DNA from: COE1 sp036310845
Lineage (GTDB): Bacteria; Bacillota; Clostridia; Lachnospirales; Lachnospiraceae
Assembly: GCA_036310845.1 (NCBI GenBank)
Contig: JAXJRB010000105.1
Location: 27,600 to 91,599 of the forward strand
Direction of reading: 5' to 3'
Length of the DNA: 64,000 nucleotides
Part shown: positions 16,409 to 25,267 of the stretch, one piece after another
Numbering within the stretch: position 1 is the stretch's first letter
Layout: each line of letters starts with the position of its first letter
Notes under the pieces: model-generated
What the model was told of the DNA's origin: nothing
What the model saw: only the letters and a program-made list of their open reading frames with translations
Database searches by the model: none
Translations under genes and position numbers: made by a program

Positions 16409-18370
16409 ATGAGATATCAAATTAGGCATGCGCTGGTGCAATATGCAGCGGATACCATATTGGAGGATGTGAATTTTGAAATTCACGATAAAGAAAAAAT
16501 TGCAGTTGTTGGGAGAAACGGCTGCGGAAAAACCACACTTTTAAAGCTGATTGCGGGAGATATTCATATGAATAATCTTGATAGTGATGAAGAGTGTGGC
16601 ATTACGATGGCAGGTAAACAGCAGATAGGATTTTTGCGTCAGATTAGCTTTGAAGAAGGAGAGGTATCTGTTGAAGACGAGATAAAGAAAGCCTTTGAAC
16701 CTGTTTTTGCTTGTGAAAAACGTATGAAGGAAATTGAAGAACAGCTTCATCAGGGAGAAAACGAACAGCTTTTTTATGAATATGATGGATTGCAGAAACA
16801 AATGGAGGCTTTGCGTGGCTATACATGGCGTAGAGACATGGAGGTTATGTTCCAAAAGTTTGGGTTTGCGCTTGAGGATTTGCAACGTCCGATTGGGAGC
16901 TTTTCAGGAGGTCAGCAGACAAAGGTGGCTTTTATAAAGCTTTTGTTAAGCAGACCGGATATCATGTTACTCGATGAGCCTACTAACCACTTGGATTTGC
17001 CAACGATTGAATGGCTGGAAAACTACTTAAAGGAATATGACAAAGCGGTTGTTATTGTATCTCATGACCGAATGTTTCTGGATAGAGTCATTGATGTTAC
17101 CTATGAGATTGAATATCACAAAATCAAGCGTTATCCGGGTAACTATTCTGCTTTTATGAAACGAAAAGAAGAAGATATGATAAAGCAGGAAAAGGATTAT
17201 GAGGAACAACAAAAGGAAATCGAAAGGCTGACTACATGGATTGAAAAGTGGAAGAATACACCAACCAAGGTGGCGGCAACCCGTTCGAAACGAATGGCAA
17301 TTGAACATATGGTAAAAATTGAAAAGCCAAGGCGCTTTGATACTAAGACCTTCCATGCTATGTTTACACCACGAATAGAGAGCTATACAGAAGTATTGAC
17401 AGCAAAGAATTTACAAATTGGTTATGATGAGGTATTGAGTGAGGTTTCTTTTCAGTTAAGGAAAGGTGAAAGACTGGCGATACTTGGTGAAAATGGGAAA
17501 GGAAAGTCTACTTTATTGAAAACCTTAGTAGAAATTTTACCGCCGCTTGGTGGAAGTTTTACGATTGGAACAAACGTTGAATGGGGTTATTTTGATCAGC
17601 AGAAGGCAGTTGTAAACGATGCAGATCCGGAACAGACGGTTTTGGATAACTTTTGGGAAGAGTATCCCAAGCTATTACGTGAAGATGTGCGTAGTGCACT
17701 GGGAAGTTTTCTCTTTTCACAGGAAGATGTTATGAAGAAAATGGGACAGCTTTCAGGTGGTGAAAAGGTCCGCCTTGCATTGTGTAAAATGTTCCAGACA
17801 AAGCCAAATTTACTGATTTTGGATGAGCCGACAAATCATATGGATATAGTTGGAAAGGATGCATTGGAGCAGATGCTAAAGGATTTTCCGGGTACTGTTT
17901 TGTTTGTATCGCATGACCGTTATTTCATTAAGCAGATAGCGACAGGTGTTTTGGAATTTGGTAAGGATACGGTTAAGCAGTACAATTACAGTTATGAAGA
18001 CTATCTTGTTGAAAAGGGCAAGTTTGAAAATGCAGGAAAGCCAGGAGTTTCCAATGCTGCAAAGAATGTTTCGACGAAGGAACCAACATTAGAGGATGTT
18101 TTTGATAAGAAAACTTATTACAATCCGGGAAAAATCAAGTCTCGTCTCTTGAAGCAGTTAGAGAAATATGAGAAAATGTTGGAGGAAAGTGAAGGCAAAA
18201 GTGCAGAGCTTCAGATGCAGTTAATGGATCCGGCGCTTGCAACAGATTATACGAAGCTGATGGAGCTTCAAAATCAACTGGATGCGGAAGAACATCAGCA
18301 GGAAACATTACTGGAGCGCATGATGGAAACAGAAACGGAATTGGAAGAGCTTAATATGGATAATCCATAG
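16409..18370 (+). CDS. ABC-F family ATPase
   Basis: 653 residues with two ATPase domains and no membrane segment. Domain 1: Walker A GRNGCGKTT, signature FSGGQQTKVAF, Walker B IMLLDEPTNHLD. Domain 2: GENGKGKST, LSGGEKVRLAL, LLILDEPTNHMD. A linker of about 80 residues joins them (RKEEDMIKQEKDYEEQQK region), and the C-terminus is a coiled coil. ABC-F proteins act on the ribosome, either as translation factors (EttA/Uup type) or as antibiotic-resistance protection factors. Which applies cannot be settled here. It is followed by a Dabb protein gene 48 bases on. Confidence 0.93.
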   Translation: MRYQIRHALVQYAADTILEDVNFEIHDKEKIAVVGRNGCGKTTLLKLIAGDIHMNNLDSDEECGITMAGKQQIGFLRQISFEEGEVSVEDEIKKAFEPVFACEKRMKEIEEQLHQGENEQLFYEYDGLQKQMEALRGYTWRRDMEVMFQKFGFALEDLQRPIGSFSGGQQTKVAFIKLLLSRPDIMLLDEPTNHLDLPTIEWLENYLKEYDKAVVIVSHDRMFLDRVIDVTYEIEYHKIKRYPGNYSAFMKRKEEDMIKQEKDYEEQQKEIERLTTWIEKWKNTPTKVAATRSKRMAIEHMVKIEKPRRFDTKTFHAMFTPRIESYTEVLTAKNLQIGYDEVLSEVSFQLRKGERLAILGENGKGKSTLLKTLVEILPPLGGSFTIGTNVEWGYFDQQKAVVNDADPEQTVLDNFWEEYPKLLREDVRSALGSFLFSQEDVMKKMGQLSGGEKVRLALCKMFQTKPNLLILDEPTNHMDIVGKDALEQMLKDFPGTVLFVSHDRYFIKQIATGVLEFGKDTVKQYNYSYEDYLVEKGKFENAGKPGVSNAAKNVSTKEPTLEDVFDKKTYYNPGKIKSRLLKQLEKYEKMLEESEGKSAELQMQLMDPALATDYTKLMELQNQLDAEEHQQETLLERMMETETELEELNMDNP

Positions 18371-18418
18371 AAAAAGGCTTTTTATAACTTGGAAATAAGG
18401 AAAGGAAGAGAATGTGTC

Positions 18419-18721
18419 ATGGTAAAGCATGTAATTTTATGGCAGTTAAAGGATGAATTATCTACGGAAGAAAAAGAAAGCGTAAAGGCAGGTATTAAGG
18501 AAGGCTTAGAGTCCTTAAAGGGCAAGATTCCGGGACTTGTAGAGATTCAGGTAAATATGAATGGTTTAGCAAGTTCAAATGCGGATGTTATGCTGGATTC
18601 TTTATTTGAAGATGAGGCAGCCTTGAAGGCATACGCAGTTCATCCGGAGCATGTGGCTGTTGCAGATGGCAAAGTAAGACCATATACAAAGAGCAGAGTA
18701 TGCTTGGATTATGAAGTATAA
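18419..18721 (+). CDS. Dabb family (stress-responsive A/B barrel) protein
   Basis: 100 residues from the ATG at 18419, which has AAAGGAAGAG upstream; a further in-frame ATG at 18389 lacks a site. The start MVKHVILWQLKDELS and the end region VADGKVRPYTKSRVCLDYEV are typical of Dabb proteins, dimeric ferredoxin-like barrels. Some members are enzymes of polyketide folding, and most bacterial ones have no known function. A terminator follows. Confidence 0.88.
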   Translation: MVKHVILWQLKDELSTEEKESVKAGIKEGLESLKGKIPGLVEIQVNMNGLASSNADVMLDSLFEDEAALKAYAVHPEHVAVADGKVRPYTKSRVCLDYEV

Positions 18722-18738
18722 ATGATAGCGTAAAATAT

Positions 18739-18762
18739 GGAGTGGGAAACCACTCCATTTCT
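18739..18762 (+). terminator. Intrinsic terminator after Dabb gene
   Basis: GGAGTGG (18739-18745), GAAA tetraloop, CCACTCC (18750-18756), then ATTTCTT. Perfect 7-base stem. Confidence 0.75.
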
Positions 18763-18778
18763 TATGCGATGTTGCATA

Positions 18779-18991
18779 TTATTTCTTTTTAATATAATAT
18801 GCGAATTCTTTATCCTTTTTCTCAACCTCATATCCTAGTTTTTGATAGAAATTGTTTGTTCGAATATTCCATAAAGGAGTATCAAGGGTAAAAGTAGTAA
18901 CGCCAGGATAGAGATTTTCTACTATTTCCATTAATTTTGTTCCAAGCCCCTTTTGAAAACCATGACAATTAGTCTCCTTTACTGAAACGTG
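18779..18991 (-). pseudogene. GNAT acetyltransferase C-terminal remnant
   Basis: On the minus strand a frame reads HVSVKETNCHGFQKGLGTKL, continues through DTPLWNIRTNNFYQKLGYE and ends YYIKKK. This has the acetyl-CoA loop (Q-K-G-L-G) and the last strand-helix of GNAT enzymes but no start and no N-terminal half. It overlaps the 3' end of the XRE/GyrI-like gene in another frame, so a deletion has probably joined the two genes. Confidence 0.7.
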
Positions 18992-19716
18992 GAATAGGCA
19001 TCTGCCTTGGTTACACTGGCAGCATGTACATAGATATCCATATAGCTGATACCATCTTTTTCATATTCGTGTTCGAAACAAGGAATGATATCATCACATA
19101 ATTTTTCTTTAAAATTATTCGCTTGTAAGAATTCCATAACATATTTATAGCCTGTTGGTATGCGTTCGAATGGTTGAATAAAAGGCTCTGTTACAGTAAT
19201 GACAGCGTATTCAGCTTCTATATTTTGCGCATATTCTACACCCGGACAGTTCGTCTGAAAGTCATCAGGAAGTATGTATGCTGCAACATATCCGTGAAGG
19301 CCGAACCGATTTTGTAATTCTGGAGATACAAAAGGAAAATCCCATCCAATCAGCTTGGCATTGGAATCGGCGGCCAATAGTCCGCTTATTTTACCCCAGT
19401 TTTTCATATAATTCAGTACATCGGATTCCGGATTTGGTGAAATCATGACATATCTTGCCAATTTAAAGGCAGGCATTTTCTTTATTGTAACATCAGAATA
19501 GATTTCATCCTTAGAAGTCATATCTTCCCGAACTAATTCATCTAATTTGCATGAGAATACAGAACAAATTTCGACAAGTTTATTAAGTTCCGGTGTAACT
19601 TCATCGGATTCCCATCTTGAAACGGTTTGCCTTGTAATGTTCATTTTTTCAGCAAATTGTTCTTGTGTTAGTTTATTTAATTTGCGTAAATATTGTATAT
19701 TCGTTCCTAAATTCAT
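18979..19716 (-). CDS. XRE-family regulator with GyrI-like effector domain
   Basis: 245 residues from the ATG at 19716, with GGAG 9 bases upstream. The N-terminal Cro/CI-type helix-turn-helix (LTQEQFAEKMNITRQTVSRW) covers residues about 5-60. The C-terminal part, after IKKMPAFKLARYVMISPN, resembles integron-cassette/GyrI-like effector-binding domains. It is the only minus-strand gene between 95 and 37650. The last residues, ASVTKADAYSTFQ, run over sequence that in another frame encodes a GNAT fragment, so the natural C-terminus may have been replaced. Target and ligand unknown. Confidence 0.85.
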   Translation of the reverse strand: MNLGTNIQYLRKLNKLTQEQFAEKMNITRQTVSRWESDEVTPELNKLVEICSVFSCKLDELVREDMTSKDEIYSDVTIKKMPAFKLARYVMISPNPESDVLNYMKNWGKISGLLAADSNAKLIGWDFPFVSPELQNRFGLHGYVAAYILPDDFQTNCPGVEYAQNIEAEYAVITVTEPFIQPFERIPTGYKYVMEFLQANNFKEKLCDDIIPCFEHEYEKDGISYMDIYVHAASVTKADAYSTFQ

Positions 19717-19916
19717 ACGTTCATCTCCAATTAAAAATTTTACATGTAATCGATTGGCCAACAGATATTATTTTGTAATCTGCTATCATTATGTCACATA
19801 TTTGTTTACATGAAAACCAACTAATCCGTGCTTTTTTTGAAAAAAATGTAACGCGTGTGTTGCATTTGGTATGAGTGACACAAAGTAGAATACAACTGGA
19901 AAAGAGATGTGTTGTA

Positions 19917-19988
19917 TGGTATAATTACATATAGTTAGCAAGGGAGAGTATTTGGCACGGTGTCGTGCTAGTGCTCTTTTTTTGTTCT
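19917..19988 (+). ncRNA. Candidate short terminated transcript upstream of the cellulase gene
   Basis: TGGTATAAT at 19917-19925 is a perfect extended -10 element. About 20 bases on, a terminator stem begins: AGAG (19945-19948) through GGCACG pairs with CGTGCT through CTCT (19974-19977) with one bulge, a GTGT loop and eight Ts. A transcript of roughly 55 nucleotides would result. It may be a small RNA or an attenuator of the cellulase gene 190 bases downstream. The remaining gap up to 20176 is AT-rich with a small TGTAGTA/TACTACA hairpin near 20138-20158. Confidence 0.5.
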
Positions 19989-20176
19989 TTTATAAGGTAT
20001 CCTTTTGTAAGTGTTATTGATTTTGAATGGTAAAACGTGAACGATATTTGATATATGTAATAAATATGTAGATTTTTATTAAATATTATGTTAACATTGT
20101 TTTCGTTTCCATATATTACCATGTATAAGGAGAGCATGTAGTATAGCTTTTTACTACAAGAAAGGACGGAAAAGAT

Positions 20177-22090
20177 ATGACAGAAAAGAAAAAAAGTAGG
20201 TGGAGGAATATCATTGCGCATGCAATTACGGTGTTGGCAGTTTTTCTGCTAGCTCTTATTTTCCCGGTAAATTGTTTTGCTGAGGATTATAGTGCTGTGG
20301 TTACATTAGCAAATGATAAAAACAGCGACATCTATGTTGAGGTAACAAGACATAGTGGCGGAAAACATGACTGGCAGGAGTATGGTTATTCTATCAAGAA
20401 TAACAGCGGTCAGGTAGTAAATGGTGTTACGATATCAATACCGACAAATGGTTCTGTAACAAGCTTTAAGTGTTGGGGAATCTCTGCAAAATATAGTAAT
20501 GGAAATATTGTGATTTCTTATACAAAGGCGTTAAAACCCGGAGAGAGTGTTGTTTGTACAAGTGATCAAAAATTCGGATATAGTGGTGGCGGACTGCTTT
20601 CGACACCTAGTGTAACAGCTGGTGGAGAGGGTACTTCGACATCAGAACTAAAATACATGGTAACAGGTTCTGTTAAGAATCTTAAATTTAGTGAAACGCC
20701 TGTTGGAAAGCACGGAGCACTATCGGTAGCGAAAGTTGAGGATTATGTAGCGCCAACAATTGTGGATGAATGTGGAAATGCAGTTCAGCTTAGAACAGCA
20801 AGTACTCATGGTGTTCAATGGTTTCCGGCTTATGTAAATAAAGCTGGATTTCAGAGTTTACGCGACGAGTGGGGAATGAATGCAGTTCGTCTTGCGATTT
20901 ATCCAAGAGAGGGCGGTTACCTTCAGGGTAGTCAGTCATTGATGGATAGTAAGATTCAGGAAGGTGTTAAAGCTGCAAAGGAACTTGGTATGTATATCAT
21001 CATTGATTGGCATGTATTGAATTATAATCCAAATGAAGATATTGATGCAGCTAAGACCTTTTTTAAGAAATACGCAACCATGTACAAAGGTTATGATAAT
21101 GTGATCTTTGAAATTTGCAATGAACCTACGGGTACTACTTGGTATAACGGAAGCGGAAATGATCTTTATACATATTGTAAAGAAGTATGCAAGACAATTC
21201 GTGATTGCGGAAACGACAGTATTATTATCTGTGGAACCAATGATTGGTCTCAAAGAGTAGATGAAGTTGCAACAAAGCCACTTAAGGATGATGGTTTTAA
21301 AAATATTATGTACAGCATCCATTTCTATGCTGCTACACATTATGATAATATCAAGAATAATGTTAAGAGTGCTATTGCAAGTGGAACTCCTGTATTTTGC
21401 ACGGAATTTGGAGTCTGTGACGCATCAGGTAATGGCGGATATGACTTTGAAAACGCAGATGACTGGATGAAACTTTTTAAGAAGAATAACATTAGTTATG
21501 CTTGTTGGAGTCTGTGTAATAAGGCAGAGTCGGCATCTTATTTGGATTCGTCTTCCTCTAAGACAAGTGCATGGACGGAAAGTGATTTATCCGAAACAGG
21601 TGTATGGCTTATTAATACAAGTCGTGCATTAGCAGATGAAGCACCAAATAGTACAGGTTCTGCAGTAGTTCCAAGTGAACCTGAAAAACCAGAAATGCCT
21701 GAGACAGAGGAGTCCAAGGTACCAGAAACGGAAGAGAAATCAGAGATAGAAGAATCCTCTGTACCAGAGAGTTCTGACGATACATCAAAAGAAAGCTGTG
21801 ATGCGTCGTTAACAATTGGAAGTCAATGGGATACCGGTTTAGTAGTAAATGGAGTTGTTAAGAATAATAGCAATCGTAGCATTTCAGGATGGACTGTCGA
21901 ATTTGATTTTGAAGGTGAGATTACCAATATTTGGTGTGCTAAAATAGTAAGCCATTCAGGTAACCATTATATCGTTGAGGCAGAAGATTATAATAAAAAT
22001 ATAAATGCTAACGGTCAGGCTACTTTTGGATTCAATGCATCGAAAGCGGCAGGACAGAAGGTAACGATTACCAATGTAGTGGTTAAGTAA
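20177..22090 (+). CDS. Secreted GH5 endoglucanase with N- and C-terminal CBM2-like modules
   Basis: 637 residues. A basic start and hydrophobic stretch end at about CFA-36, a signal peptide. Residues about 38-150 resemble a cellulose-binding module (YSIKNNSGQVVNGVTISIP, KCWG). The GH5 barrel covers roughly 165-480, with acid/base E316 in EICNEP and nucleophile E410 in CTEFG. A Pro/Glu/Ser linker (about 495-540) leads to a C-terminal CBM2-like module (WDTGLVVNGVVKNNSNRSIS). It cleaves beta-1,4-glucan outside the cell. AAAGGA precedes the ATG; a strong terminator follows. Not part of a visible transport operon. Confidence 0.92.
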   Translation: MTEKKKSRWRNIIAHAITVLAVFLLALIFPVNCFAEDYSAVVTLANDKNSDIYVEVTRHSGGKHDWQEYGYSIKNNSGQVVNGVTISIPTNGSVTSFKCWGISAKYSNGNIVISYTKALKPGESVVCTSDQKFGYSGGGLLSTPSVTAGGEGTSTSELKYMVTGSVKNLKFSETPVGKHGALSVAKVEDYVAPTIVDECGNAVQLRTASTHGVQWFPAYVNKAGFQSLRDEWGMNAVRLAIYPREGGYLQGSQSLMDSKIQEGVKAAKELGMYIIIDWHVLNYNPNEDIDAAKTFFKKYATMYKGYDNVIFEICNEPTGTTWYNGSGNDLYTYCKEVCKTIRDCGNDSIIICGTNDWSQRVDEVATKPLKDDGFKNIMYSIHFYAATHYDNIKNNVKSAIASGTPVFCTEFGVCDASGNGGYDFENADDWMKLFKKNNISYACWSLCNKAESASYLDSSSSKTSAWTESDLSETGVWLINTSRALADEAPNSTGSAVVPSEPEKPEMPETEESKVPETEEKSEIEESSVPESSDDTSKESCDASLTIGSQWDTGLVVNGVVKNNSNRSISGWTVEFDFEGEITNIWCAKIVSHSGNHYIVEAEDYNKNINANGQATFGFNASKAAGQKVTITNVVVK

Positions 22091-22115
22091 TCTAAGTAGG
22101 ATTCGCCACAGTTAG

Positions 22116-22152
22116 CCCTAAGTTGATATTTTATATTGACTTAGGGTTTTTT
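22116..22152 (+). terminator. Intrinsic terminator after GH5 gene
   Basis: CCCTAAGT (22116-22123) pairs with ACTTAGGG (22139-22146), followed by TTTTTTA. Confidence 0.85.
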
Positions 22153-22171
22153 ATTAAACAAAAAAATTAAT

Positions 22172-22398
22172 TTTAGAAGGTTTGTGAATGGAGATACAAA
22201 TGCAATGTACAAAAATAAGGTATCTGATTCAGAAGTAACATAGTATTTATTGTGGCCAACGCATTCTAGTAAGGAAGTAAGCTAAGCGGTAACAAATGAT
22301 GGGATAAACTCCTATGAAGATGAAAATTTTACCAGTGGGCTATTATTGTAAAAGAAAATGGTGACACAAAGGGATTACTTCATATTGAAATAACATAA
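22172..22398 (+). pseudogene. Decayed GNAT (RimJ/RimL-like) acetyltransferase
   Basis: A frame beginning near RRFVNGDTNAMYKNKVSDSE and continuing YLLWPTHSSKEVS and NDGINSYEDENF has two in-frame stops. It then shifts frame to WAIIVKENGDTKGLLHIEI and stops. The pattern matches the N-terminal half of RimJ/RimL-type GNATs. The acetyl-CoA-binding half is missing. It lacks a start and cannot make a protein. Confidence 0.7.
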
Positions 22399-22461
22399 TC
22401 AAACATAGAACATTGGTTCGAGTTGTGCTAATATACTTAATGTATAATTTTATATAGAAAG

Positions 22462-22620
22462 TTGGATGCGAAATCCGAAGTTATTTGCCCTCTAGTTTAC
22501 GAAAGAGAGGGTGATGAAGAAAAAGGAATTGCAATTCCTCCAAAGGAAATGATGAATAAGTATATTTCTATGATTTTTGGAGAAATTGCAATGGGGGAAG
22601 AGGTGGAAAAGCATGGGTAA
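22462..22620 (+). pseudogene. Unrecognised ORF fragment before the glycosyltransferase gene
   Basis: A 52-codon frame opens at a TTG without a convincing ribosome site and contains CPLVYEREGDEEKGIAIPP and MNKYISMIFGEIAMGEEVEK. It ends at 22620, overlapping the glycosyltransferase start by 8 bases. No ATG precedes the highly charged part, so it is probably the 3' end of a lost gene, though translational coupling to the next gene is possible. Confidence 0.35.
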
Positions 22621-23788
22621 AATCGTATTTTTCTGTATTCCGGCACATGGACATACGAATCCAACTTTGGGAGTAGTGCGTGAATTAATCGAACGAGGAC
22701 ATGAGGTTTGGTATTATTCCTACAATATGTTGAAGGAAAAGATAGAAGCAACAGGTGCGAAATTTATTTCTTGTGATGAGTACGATACAGAGATGAAGTT
22801 AGACCCGAAGGATGCTACAAGAGTAGGAAAGGATTTGGCTTTTTCAACGAAGATTTTAGTTAATACAACATTGGCGCTTGATGATAAGGTATGTAAGGAC
22901 ATGGAGCAACTGCAGCCAGATTGCATTGTGGCAGATTCGATGGCTGTTTGGGGAAAAGCAGTTGCATTAAAACTTGGAATTCCTTTCGTTTCTTCAACGA
23001 CTACCTTTGCATTTAATCAACATTCCGCAAAGATTATGAAACAGAGCATTGGTGAGTTATTTGGCATGATTTTTTCCATGCCAAAGATTCAGAAGGATAT
23101 TAAACGTTTACAAGATAAGAGATATCCTGTTAAAAACATATTAGATATTATTCGAAATGATGATAAAACAGACACAATCGTATATACATCATTGGAATTT
23201 CAGCCATGTGCAGATACTTTTTCTGATAAATATGCTTTTGTAGGTCCATCGGTAAGACCTATAGCAGAGAAAATGGAGAAAACAAAAGAAAAGCTCGTTT
23301 ATATTTCTATGGGTACAGTTAATAATGATATGTTACAGCTGTATAAGAATTGTATTGCTGCATTTAAGGATACAGAGTACCAGGTTATTATGTCGGTTGG
23401 AAAGTTGGTTGATATAGAGAGCTTTGGAGAATTGCCGGAGAATATTTCTGTGCATACTCATGTAGATCAAATTGCAGTTCTTTCACAGGCAGATGTATTT
23501 TTATCACATTGTGGTATGAACAGTGTAAATGAGAGTTTATACTATGAAGTACCATTGGTTATGTATCCGCAAACTTCAGAGCAGGGTGGTGTGGCGAATA
23601 GAGTATTGCAGCTTGGTGCCGGAATTCAATTAAAAAAGACTACGCCTTCTGCTATTTTAGAGGCAATTGAAGAGGTGATGGATAATTTTTCTTATCAGGA
23701 AAATGCAGTAAAGATTGCAGATGGTTTTCGGAAGTGTACGGGAGCAAAAGCTGCGGCGGATAAAATATTGAGTGTATGCATGAAGTAA
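22613..23788 (+). CDS. MGT-family glycosyltransferase (GT1, UGT-like)
   Basis: 391 residues from the ATG at 22613, with AGAGGTGG about 8 bases upstream. The N-terminal IPAHGHTNPTLGVVRELIERG is the acceptor-domain signature of macrolide-type glycosyltransferases. The C-terminal SHCGMNSVNESLYYEVPLV and PQTSEQGGVANRV form the nucleotide-sugar-binding motif. It would transfer a sugar from a UDP-sugar to a hydrophobic acceptor, for example an antibiotic, polyketide or lipid. A resistance role is possible but not shown. A terminator follows immediately. Confidence 0.92.
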   Translation: MGKIVFFCIPAHGHTNPTLGVVRELIERGHEVWYYSYNMLKEKIEATGAKFISCDEYDTEMKLDPKDATRVGKDLAFSTKILVNTTLALDDKVCKDMEQLQPDCIVADSMAVWGKAVALKLGIPFVSSTTTFAFNQHSAKIMKQSIGELFGMIFSMPKIQKDIKRLQDKRYPVKNILDIIRNDDKTDTIVYTSLEFQPCADTFSDKYAFVGPSVRPIAEKMEKTKEKLVYISMGTVNNDMLQLYKNCIAAFKDTEYQVIMSVGKLVDIESFGELPENISVHTHVDQIAVLSQADVFLSHCGMNSVNESLYYEVPLVMYPQTSEQGGVANRVLQLGAGIQLKKTTPSAILEAIEEVMDNFSYQENAVKIADGFRKCTGAKAAADKILSVCMK

Positions 23789-23794
23789 GATAGA

Positions 23795-23835
23795 CCGTAA
23801 TAGGTTCGTAAAAAACGAATTCTATTACGGTTTTT
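23795..23835 (+). terminator. Intrinsic terminator after MGT gene
   Basis: CCGTAATAG (23795-23803) pairs with CTATTACGG (23822-23830), followed by TTTTT; an inner TTCGT/ACGAA pairing extends the stem. Confidence 0.88.
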
Positions 23836-23854
23836 AGCGCTATATAGATTGAAA

Positions 23855-23880
23855 TGGGACAAAAAATAAAAATTGTCCCA
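23855..23880. promoter_or_regulatory. Inverted repeat TGGGACAA-N10-TTGTCCCA, candidate TetR operator
   Basis: Perfect 8-base arms 84 bases upstream of the TetR-type gene, with only A/T bases between them. Position and symmetry suit autoregulation by the TetR protein. No consensus promoter hexamers were placed with certainty. Confidence 0.6.
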
Positions 23881-23963
23881 AAAATAGTTAGGTTATTTTA
23901 TTGAGAGCAAAAGCATTTGGTGATATACTTTTGCAAAATCTTTGTTTTAATGAGGTGTATCAT

Positions 23964-24503
23964 TTGGCGAGTTCTAAGATAACGAAAAAAGCACTTGCAA
24001 ATGCTTTGAAAGAGGTAATGGTCGAAAAGCCGTTTGAAAAGATTAGTGTGAGTGATATATGTAATAAATGCAACAGGAATCGAAAAAGCTTTTACTATCA
24101 TTTTAAAGATAAATATGATTTGGTAAATTGGATTTTTGATACGGAATTTCTAGAAGGGGCAAGTAGGAAAAATTACGATGGAGTATGGGAGTTGCTGACG
24201 GATACTTGTGAATTTTTCTATAATAATAGAGAATTTTATTGTAAGGCGTTGCGAATCAACGGACAGAATTCATTTTTAGATTACTTCAGAGAATTACTGC
24301 TTTATATTATAGATAAAACACTTCCGGCTGTGACGGGAGAAGAAAATATATCAGATTTTCAAAGGAATTTTATGGCGGATGCATTTGGTATTACCTTTTT
24401 AAGATGGGTTCTTGAATATCCGACTATGCCACCAGAGGAGTTTATGGAACAGCTGAGAATCTGTATTAAATATATGGCAGTTGGATATGAAAAATTAGAT
24501 TAG
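23964..24503 (+). CDS. TetR/AcrR-family regulator, DhaS-like
   Basis: 179 residues from a TTG at 23964, preceded by TGAGGTG at 23951-23957. This start gives MASSKITKKALANALKEVM, matching DhaS-like TetR proteins. A longer frame from TTG 23901 runs through unlikely sequence without a site. The helix-turn-helix is ISVSDICNKCNRNRKSFYYHF. The C-terminal ligand domain resembles TetR_C_8. It is followed 10 bases later by a membrane-protein gene, so the two form an operon, and it probably binds the palindrome at 23855-23880. Confidence 0.85.
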   Translation: MASSKITKKALANALKEVMVEKPFEKISVSDICNKCNRNRKSFYYHFKDKYDLVNWIFDTEFLEGASRKNYDGVWELLTDTCEFFYNNREFYCKALRINGQNSFLDYFRELLLYIIDKTLPAVTGEENISDFQRNFMADAFGITFLRWVLEYPTMPPEEFMEQLRICIKYMAVGYEKLD

Positions 24504-24513
24504 AGGAGAAAAG

Positions 24514-25140
24514 ATGATGAAGTTGACAAATCTTTTTGCGCTTTGTATGGTGATGATTATTGTTTCTATGCTTGGTTTTTGGGTTGAGAATATATGGCTT
24601 GCCATGACGAAGGGCTATATGGATAATCGGAATATGTGTTTTCCATTTTTGATTGGTTATGGAATAGCTATGTTATTGATATTACTCATAATAGGAACGC
24701 CAAAGAAAATGTGGATTTTAGGAAAAACATTATGGATTCAAAATAAAATGCTAAGAATTCTTGTTTATTTTTTAGCGGTTATGCTGTGTATCTGTGTTGG
24801 TGAAGTATTGTTGGGAACTTTTGTGGAAAAGGTATGTCATTTTTGTTGGTGGGATTATTCAAGGTTGCCGTTACATATTACACAATATACATCCATACCA
24901 ACAAGTATGATGTTTGCCAGTATGGTTACGTTGTTCATGCAGCACTGCTTAGAGCCATTGTTTCATTTCTTTGTAAAGTGGGATTATGATGTGTTAAGAA
25001 CTGTTACGATTGTATTAATGGGAATTATGATAGGTGATTTTCTATATAATGCCCATTTAATGTACAAAACAAGAGGAATGGTAAGAAGATGGAAAGTAGA
25101 TATGTCAGGAAATAGAGTATATAAGAGATTACATACATAA
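24514..25140 (+). CDS. CmpB-like integral membrane protein (ABC_trans_CmpB family)
   Basis: 208 residues with about five to six membrane spans. The N-terminal pattern LGFWVENIWLAMTKGYMDNRNMCFPFLIGYG matches the putative ABC-transporter type IV (CmpB, PF06541) family of Clostridia. The function of that family is not established. AGAGGAGAAAAG precedes the start. It is cotranscribed with the TetR regulator. It could be a small efflux or sensing membrane protein controlled by it. Confidence 0.75.
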   Translation: MMKLTNLFALCMVMIIVSMLGFWVENIWLAMTKGYMDNRNMCFPFLIGYGIAMLLILLIIGTPKKMWILGKTLWIQNKMLRILVYFLAVMLCICVGEVLLGTFVEKVCHFCWWDYSRLPLHITQYTSIPTSMMFASMVTLFMQHCLEPLFHFFVKWDYDVLRTVTIVLMGIMIGDFLYNAHLMYKTRGMVRRWKVDMSGNRVYKRLHT

Positions 25141-25148
25141 AAAATAGG

Positions 25149-25183
25149 AAAAGGCAGATGCAAGGAAAGTATCTGCTTTTTCT
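25149..25183 (+). terminator. Intrinsic terminator after CmpB-like gene
   Basis: AAAAGGCAGAT pairs with ATCTGCTTTTT with one bulged G, followed by TCTCTTT. Confidence 0.75.
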
Positions 25184-25267
25184 CTTTGAAAAACAGGTTA
25201 GAGTTGTGATATTATATAGAATAATCCTGACAAAAGGTTTGTGAATAAAAAGTAAGCGAGGTATCAT

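Noticed and set aside
19921..19990. Cyclic-di-GMP or other known riboswitch before the cellulase gene
   Set aside because: The conserved core sequences of known classes are absent; it is only a promoter and terminator.
20071..20098. dif-like XerC/XerD site
   Set aside because: Only the right half (TTATGTTAAC) fits; the left half does not match the dif consensus.
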